Shown here piece by piece: positions 43,401-52,400 of a stretch of DNA of 64,000 bases (the first letter of the stretch is position 1; each line of letters opens with the position of its first letter). The translations under genes and the position numbers were made by a program. A model generated the notes under the pieces. That model made no database searches. It had not been told where the DNA came from and was given only the letters and a program-made list of their open reading frames with translations. The stretch spans positions 1 to 64,000 of the forward strand of contig JACEFZ010021729.1 in assembly GCA_014155875.1 (NCBI GenBank). Reading direction: 5' to 3'. The DNA is from Cepaea nemoralis (lineage: Eukaryota > Mollusca > Gastropoda > Stylommatophora > Helicidae).

Positions 43401-46400
43401 ATTCATTCTTGCATATTTATATTGTTTGGAATTTGGTTGTTTTACTGTATGTGGCACAGTGTGTTAATGGGGCTCATCAGGAAAGCAAACAATAGCACTG
43501 TAACCTGCCATACATGTCTTAGGTGGTGAATAAGGAGGGTTGGTGGGAGTCTGGCTACATCATCTCATTGAAAATGTTTGCTGTAGTGTCCAGTCAGTCA
43601 TGAATAAATCAGTGGAAGCGAGAAGGTGGATATGTAAGCTTTGCAGGAACCAGTTACAAGTGATGAAATGGACATTGTGACTGGAGCCTTTGTCAGCACA
43701 CAAACTTTAAACATATATATATATATATAAAAGTTACTTAGCTTCTTCTTCTTCTTCTTTCGTTCACTGGAAATGTGCCTACATCTGCAATGTTGTCTCC
43801 TGTATGAATTTCACTGTCTTTTTTAGTCCATTCAATGGTCCATAGCGTTTATCTTCCACTGTTGTGTCTCCAGGCCAGAAGGTTTGCTTAGATGTGTCAT
43901 AATTTAGGAAATCTTGGGAGTATATGATCTGCTGTCTGCGGCACCAATTCACATGTGCACATGGATTATTTGTCAATCTTGAATTTCATATATATTTGTT
44001 GGTGCATAATCTGTTGTGTCCTATTGCGATGTGCAGAATAATAAATTGTTCTGGTCTGTCCATAATGTGGTAATCGTCTTGATCTGGTGTTGGTGTCCCT
44101 ATCACATCACAGACCCACCGTAGGTGGCTGCTTCAGGACATTTTGTTTCTTGCTCACTAGGACAGAACCAAGTTATCAACAGTCGTCACTTCATCAAGTC
44201 ATACAAGAGTGGCAAACAACTTGCTAGGACAGAACCAAGTTATCAACAGTCGTCACTTCATCAAGTCATACAAGAGTGGCAAACAACTTGCTAGGACAGA
44301 ACCAAGTTATCAACAGTCGTCACTTCATCAAGTCATACAAGAGTGGCAAACAACTTGCTAGGACAGAACCAAGTTATCAACAGTCGTCACTTCATCAAGT
44401 CATACAAGAGAGGCAAACAACTTGCTAGGACAGAACCAAGTTATCAACAGTCGTCACTTCATCAAGTCATACAAGAGAGGCAAACAACTTGCTAGGACAG
44501 AACCAAGTTATCAACAGTCGTCACTTCATCAAGTCATACAAGAGAGGCAAACAACTTGCTAGGACAGAACCAAGTTATCAACAGTCGTCACTTCATCAAG
44601 TCATACAAGAGAGGCAAACAACTTGCTAGGACAGAACCAAGTTATCAACAGTCGTCACTTCATCAAGTCATACAAGAGAGGCAAACAACTTGCTAGGACA
44701 GAACCAAGTTATCAACAGTCGTCACTTCATCAAGTCGTACAAGAGAGGCAAACAACTTGCTAGGACAGAACCAAGTTATCAACAGTTGTCACTTCATCAA
44801 GTCATACAAGAGAGGCAAACAACTTGCTAGGACAGAACCAAGTTATCAACAGTCGTCACTTCATCAAGTCATACAAGAGAGGCAAACAACTTGCTAGGAC
44901 AGAACCAAGTTATCAACAGTCGTCACTTCATCAAGTCATACAAGAGAGGCAAACAACTTGCTAGGACAGAACCAAGTTATCAACAGTCGTCACTTCATCA
45001 AGTCATACAAGAGAGGCAAACAACTGGAATCTTGCACTCGTCTCCTCCAAGAGCTCATGAACATGTTCATCATGGCTGCGTTACTCGTCTGCTGGAATGG
45101 AACAACGTCACCAACAGCCTAACAAAATGGAAGGTTATAGTGACCACACCAGGACTAGAACCCGCTGCCTCCAATCGACCGCACAATCTCGCTGAAGGAA
45201 TAAGTTTACTTCGACGCATGGTCAGCTAGAAGCCCCTTAAAAAGATGTCTTCATTCGCCATGTCTATCATCCAGCTGAACTGTGCAATATGGACTTAATT
45301 CGCATCTGGCCATTTAAATAGGTTCCATAGGTGAAACCATAGGTTTCAGAAAATTATATTAACCAAGCATGGGCCAAATAGTAAACACATACCACATTGG
45401 ACCTTTACTGATTAGTGCTAGATCAAAATTAGGTTTGGACCAAACATTGTAACAATCAAATGAACAAGTATTATCATGAACATTTCCATTCACTGAGCAT
45501 TGAAATTGGGAAGATACCAGGAAATAAAACAACACAATGATCCTTGTATGGTGATATACTGTCCTTCTGTCCTAATGGGAGATCCTATATATTATCCTTC
45601 AACACTGAATCAGATCATGCAGGGCCTAGTCTATTATGAACATTCAAAGAAGAGAGACTTGATTGTTTCATTCCATATTTATACGGTCTAATGTGTTCTC
45701 TAATCTCGACTTCTTTCTGCCACATCTGTGATAGCCAATCTGTGCCTATGAATTTATGTCTCAGGCTATTTCAATAGCCAACAATTTATATTTCTGTATA
45801 TTACGTTGACATACTATCAAATCCCGACCTATTACAGCTGTTAAATTGCAGCCATAAAGTCAACAAATCAAAGGTGTTTTATATATTGTTTTTAAGAAAC
45901 AATGAATGATTACTATAAGATGCTCAGGCTTCACCCATTTGGTGTTTTTTGTTTGTTATGTTTTGGCGCTCACTCGCTTTGAACTTAAGTGCAGTCCACA
46001 CACACTACTTCCAGTGCACTGGATTGGATTTTGCATGTGGATTAGCTTTCCCTATTACCAGTGCCCCTCGCCATCAATCAAACCCACTCTGACTTCAAAG
46101 GCACTTGTAATTTATGTCCCCAAGTCAAGGACGATAGGTCAACATTTTAGTCCAACTGTCCGGTGTAGGTGTTGAACCCCTTACCTCAGCATCAGCACAC
46201 CAGGTGTTTAAGAATTATGATCTTATATTTTCAGCCATGCTGACCCCCTTTGGTGTTTAAAACCTGTGTTGTGCAGACAGAAACTTTATAGTGAATCTGC
46301 AATTTCCATGAGGATAACAAATGCTCCGCATTCAAACAGTATCAGTGAATGTGTGTGTTATGTTTTCCAGCAAAAATATGATCAATATTTTCACTTAATA

Positions 46401-49400
46401 TATGTTATTCTGCAGTATGCACCTGATGAGTGTAGTGAAATATGCCAGGTAATAAATTGTGCAAGCTGTTGGTAATGGCTTCTTTGTTTATATTATTTTA
46501 CCACAAAGGAACCAAACATCTTACATAAAAGTCATAAAACTTACAAAGAAAAGTTTTAAAACTTATATAAAAGTCATAAAAAAATCTGTTGCTTAGGAAT
46601 AGAGATCCATAATTTGTTGACCTCCAATATGGCCAATGATACTAGATTTTAGCTCTTTGTATCTTGTTTTCAAAGTTATCAATTATTTTCGCAGTAAAAA
46701 ATGGATGATCTGATTAAGTCAGTCATTGTATTTTCCATTATCCACAGATTCGGGGATAAGCTGAGATGGTATGTTCCTATGGGCCTAAAGAAGTGGATGC
46801 ATGATTGTGGGGTGAACAACGTGGTTGAACTGTCATGGTGGCAGGAACATGTTCATAACGCAGATCTGAATGTGAAGATTGTCAGCACACCCTGTCAACA
46901 CTGGTGCAAACGGAGCCTTAATGACACTAACATGGTTTGTTGAGTCACTGATTACTTTTCATGATACTGTATTTTACGGACTATAAGACGCTACGGACTA
47001 TAAGACGCACCTTAATTTTTAAGCAATTTTTTTTTAAAAATAACATTTTTACTATTTCCAGTCATCACGATGTTCTCAAATGCCTCTCTTCTCATCACAT
47101 GACCAAAGAAAGATTGGTTAAGACAAACAAAAATCAGGAAAATGAAATATTTTGGATGTGTTAAAAGAAATGAAAGCCTACAGAATGATGGAGGGAAGTG
47201 CACCAGGGAAGGCAGTGAAGAGGAAAACCAAAACCTAGATGGATTCAAGATGTGATAGATCATTTACAGACAGAGGCAAGACATATGACCTGAAGATATC
47301 TGACCTGTAATAGAGAGAAATGTCAAACCTCATGGACAACAATCCCTTCATGGATAAGAGTGCTTGCTCTTAAATATCCGGTGTTCTGATGCAGAGATAG
47401 TGGGATGTAAATAACAAGTACCTCAGTCAGAGGGGGTTTACCTGATGGTGAGGGACACTGATAAAAGGGAAAGCTAATCCACACGCAACAATCAGTCCAG
47501 TATGCTAGAAGTGGTAGCAAGTGTATGGACTACGCTTGAGTTCAAAGTGGGTGAGCGTGCGCACACATGCACACACACAAAATATCTGATATGTGGCTGA
47601 TTCGGTCACAGGATCATTAATCTGAGGCTAGGATGGGCCCTAATTATAACTTCTCTTGTGAGGTTGAGCAGGGTAGAGGTAATGGAAAAACGGCAAACAC
47701 AAAAAGACTGTAAGACTTATGGAGGTGAAGTCCTGCAGTTATGGGGGGGGGGGGGGGGGGGGTGTGTGTGTGAAGTCCTGCATTTATGGGAGGTGAAGTC
47801 CTGCAGTTATGAGGGTGAAGTCCTGCAGTTATGGGGGTGAAGTCCTGCAGTTATGGGAGTGAAGTCCTGCAGTTATGGGGGTGAAGTCCTGCAGTTATGG
47901 GAGGTGAAGTCCTGCAGTTATGGGAGTGAAGTCCTGCAGTTATGAGGGTGAAGTCCTGCAGTTATGAGGGTGAAGTCCTGCAGTTATGGGGGTGAAGTCC
48001 TGCAGTTATGAGGGTGAAGTCCTGCAGTTATGAGGGTGAAGTCCTGCAGTTATGGGAGGTGAAGTCCTGCAGTTATTGGGGTGAAGTCCTACAGTTATGG
48101 GGGTGAAGTCCTGCAGTTATGGGGGTGAAGTCCTGCAGTTATTGGGGTGAAGTCCTACAGTTATGGGGGTGAAGTCCTGCAGTTATGGGGGTGAGGTCCT
48201 GCAGTTATGGGGGTGAAGTCCTGCAGTTATGGGAGGTGAAGTCCTGCAGTTATTGGGGTGAAGTCCTACAGTTATGGGGGTGAAGTCCTGCAGTTATGGG
48301 GGTGAGGTCCTGCAGTTATGGGGGTGAAGTCCTGCATTTATGAGGGTGAAGTCCTGCAGTTATAGGGGTGAAGTCCTGCACAGGACAGCCACTGGATGAC
48401 AGTGATGATGATCTTTGAATCTTTGTTGCGGTCTACCTTTAGGTCTTCCTCTCTCTCTAAACACCATCTATAAACCTTGTTTGGGAACACAGATGTTATC
48501 CATTAACTGTTATGTTACACATTATGTTATTCTTGGGGACATACTGTCACCTTTTTCCTGATCGCCACAGGTCTTGTGGACCAGCTGGTGTGTCATCGGG
48601 CCCAAACATAAGTTTTATTTTGCTGGCGACACGGGCTACTGCCCGGGCTTTAAACAGATTGGAAAACGTTATGGGCCGTTCACTTTGTCAACAATACCCA
48701 TTGGAGCATACCATCCTAGGTAAGTGCTTACATTTTCTTTGTTTGTTTTGTTTCACATAGAATCAGTTTTATGGCACATGAGTAATTCCATAAATTTCAA
48801 CACAGATGGCACAAGCAACAGAATGCACATTTTATTGCCTGGCATATGTCAATATGCAGAGATTAGAACAAGAATCATGATGCAAAAATAGCCATTTGTA
48901 AGACTGAAAAGATACCAATTAATAAAAGCTTTCATTTGCAGTGTGAAAAATGGGTCTTAAGAGGTTTTATAGAACATGTTCTGTTGTAAGGATGTGAAAT
49001 ATGAACAACATGCAGACAAGCTTAAAAACATCTAATGACGTTGAAAATGTAGTTTTTGAGGAAAATGCAAAAAAATTCCATGGACAGACAGAAAATGGAA
49101 GAGACAGTCCTTCAAGAAAAAAATGAAAACCATAAATTGATTGAGAAAATAGGACAACTGGCAAACACTTGGTGGGAAAAGAGCAAGGGAAGACAAAGAG
49201 ATAAATGCCTGGATGGTTTGGTCACATGGCTTAATAAGGACAAGAAGACATCCCCCATCTTAGACTCTGGTGATCGTGTGAGAAGGCAAACCACATACCC
49301 AGTATGCCTCATGGTTTGAAAAGTGGTCCTTCATGGTTTACAAAGTATGTAAAGGAGCCTGTTACTCGCCATGGGCACATTGGATATAAGATGATAGATT

Positions 49401-52400
49401 CATATTTGGATAGACTAAACTGGCATTCGGTGGGTGGTGTAGGCGGTGTCACACCGGCTGCTTTTACTTCCCAAGACATTTCCTGGTACTCATTTTAGGC
49501 TGGGTCGACTTGGGATGCCAGTTCAGTTTTGGAAATTTAAATTCGCCCCAATGTGGATCGACCCCAGGCCCATTGAGCCGGCAGGCAAGTGATTAGCTGC
49601 TACGCTACCATGGCTTCGGCTTATAAGATCACAATGTTGATTTATCACTGAAACTGTGAAATACTCAGACAAATTTATCTAATTGTTTGATGTTTTTGGG
49701 TTCCATACTGGCCATTGCAAAAGATAAATAATCTGGAAGTTTTATCTCAAGACCTGATATATTATTATTCCACATAAGCCATTATATTTTGATAAATAAT
49801 CATACAGTTTTGTCAAATGACTGAAGTGCTCTTGTTTTACACACATGAGGATGTTTTATCTGGGATGTTGATATGTTTATGTTCCCCACAGGCCTTTGTA
49901 TTTTGATCAATAATCATAACATTTTATCTAATAACCAACTTGCTACATTTTATCTAATGACCTACTTGCTCTTGTTTCACACAAGTCACTGTAATGGATA
50001 ATAAAAATTAGGAAGTTTTATCTAATGAGCTGTGTTAATTTTAACTGATAAATAATCATAAAGTTGTATCAAATGACTGAAGTGCTCTTGTTTCACACGG
50101 ACCATTGTAATTGATAAATGGTTAGGAATTTTTATCTAATAACTTGATGAGTTTTTGTTGTACACAGGCAATTGTAATTGATAAATAATCGGGAAGTTTT
50201 ACCTAAGATCTTGATTTGTTGTTTCATACAATAGATCCACATGGCCACTGTAGCATAAATAATTGGGAAGTTTATATCTAATGACCCGATGTGTTCTTGT
50301 TTCACACAGATGTTTTTTATCTCCCCAACACGTGGACCCTGCCCAAGCTGTAGACATCCACAACGATGTTAAATCCCAGAAATCTATTGGCATTCACTGG
50401 GGAACCTTTTCTTTATCTCATGAGGTTTGTATCTTGTTTGTTCCATTAGGTTTGTATCGAGTTTCTTCCATGTATCTAGTTTCTTCCATAAAGTTTGTAT
50501 CTTGTTTGTTCCATGAGGTTTGTATCTAGTTTCTTCCATGAGGTGTGTATCTTGTTTGTTCCATGAGGTTTGTATCTTGTTTGTTCCATGAGGTTTGTAT
50601 CTTGTTTGTTCCATGAGGTTTGTATCTTGTTTGTTCCATGTGGTTTGTGTCTAGTTTGTTCCATGGGGTTTGTATCTTGTTTGTTTCATGAGGTTTGTAT
50701 CTTGTTTGTTCCATGAGGTTTGTGTCTAGTTTGTTCCATGAGGTTTGTATCTTGTCTGTTCCATGAGGTGTGTATCTTGTTTGTTCCATGAGGTGTGTAT
50801 CTTGTTTGTTCCTGGAGGTTTGTGTCTAGTTTGTTCCATGAGGTGTGTATCTTGTTTGTTCCATGAGGTGTGTATCTTGTTTGTTCCTGGAGGTTTGTAT
50901 CTTGGTTGTTCCATGAGGTTTGTGTCTAGTTTGTTCCATGGGGTTTGTACCTTGTTTGTTCCATGGGGTGTGTATCTTGTTTGTTCCATGAGGTGTGTAT
51001 CTTGTTTGTTCCATGAGGTGTGTATTTTGTTTGTTCTATGAGGTTTGTATCTTGTTTGTTCTATGAGGTTTGTATCTTGTTTGTTCCATGAGGTTTGTAT
51101 CTTGTTTGTTCTATGAGGTGTGTATCTTGTTTGTTCTATGAGGTTTGTATCTTGTTTGTTCCATGAGGTTTGTATCTTGTTTGTTCTATGAGGTTTGTAT
51201 CTTGTTTGTTCTATGAGGTTTGTATCTTGTTTGTTCCATGAGGTGTGTATCTTGTTTGTTCTATGAGGTTTGTATCTTGTTTGTTCTATGAGGTTTGTAT
51301 CTTGTTTGTTCTATGAGGTTTGTATCTTGTTTGTTCTATGAGGTTTGTATCTTGTTTGTTCTATGAGGTTTGTATCTTGTTTGTTCCATGAGGTGTGTAT
51401 CTTGTTTGTTCCATGAGGTGTGTATCTTGTTTGTTCCATGAGGTGTGTATCTTGTTTGTTCCATGAGGTGTGTATCTTGTTTGTTCTATGAAGTTTGTAT
51501 CTTGTTTGTTCCATGAGGTTTGTATCTTGTTTGTTCCATGGGGTTTGTATCTTGTTTGTTCCATGGGGTTTGTATCTTGTTTGTTCCATGCAGTTTGTAT
51601 CTTGTTTGTTCCATGAGGTTTGTATCTTGTTTGTTCCATGAGGTGTGTATCTTTGTTCCATGAGGTGTGTATCTAGTTTGTTCCAGGAGGTGTGTATCTT
51701 GTTTGTTCCGTGAGGTTTGTATCTTGTTTGTTCTATGAGGTTTGTATCTTGTTTGTTCCATGAGATGTGTATCTTGTTTGTTCCATGAGGTGTGTATCTA
51801 GTTTATTCCATGGGTTTTTATCTTGTTTGTTCCATGAGGTTTGTATCTTGTTTGTTCCATGAGGTTTGTATCTTGTTTGTTCAATGAGGTTTGTGTCTAG
51901 TTTGTTCCATGAGGTGTGTATCTTGTTTGTTCCACGAGGTTTGTATCTTGTTTGCTCCATGAGATTTGTGTCTAGTTTGTTCCACGAGGTTTGTATCTTG
52001 TTTGCTCCATGATGTTTTTTCTAGTTTGTTCCATGAGGTGTGTATCTTGTTTGTTCCATGACGTTTGTATCTTGTTTGTTCCACGAGGTTTGTATCTTGT
52101 TTGTTTCATGAGGTTTGTCTCTTGTTTGTTCCATGAGGTTTATTTACTGTAATGTTTTGTCCCATTGTTTACTGAAATTGTACAAGGTTTGTATAATTTT
52201 GCACATCAGTGTAATACTTTTGGATGTTACAATGGCGTGAGCATGGTCGGATAAGGGTTCGGTGCCAGCTTTCATCATTCACTATGGGATTAAAAGTCTG
52301 GCCCCCTAAACCCACCATGCACTCAGATCTACAAACATATGGTTGTCCTAATACTTCACGTACTCACAACTGGTTCCTGCGATGGTTTTGTGTGTGGTTT

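Noticed and set aside
44151..45025. CRISPR-like array
   Set aside because: The 67-bp units are contiguous and identical throughout, with no variable spacers, and the genome is eukaryotic.
50384..52084. [16 protein letters not shown] repeat frames on the minus strand
   Set aside because: They are translations of the 25-bp intronic minisatellite, present in overlapping frames.
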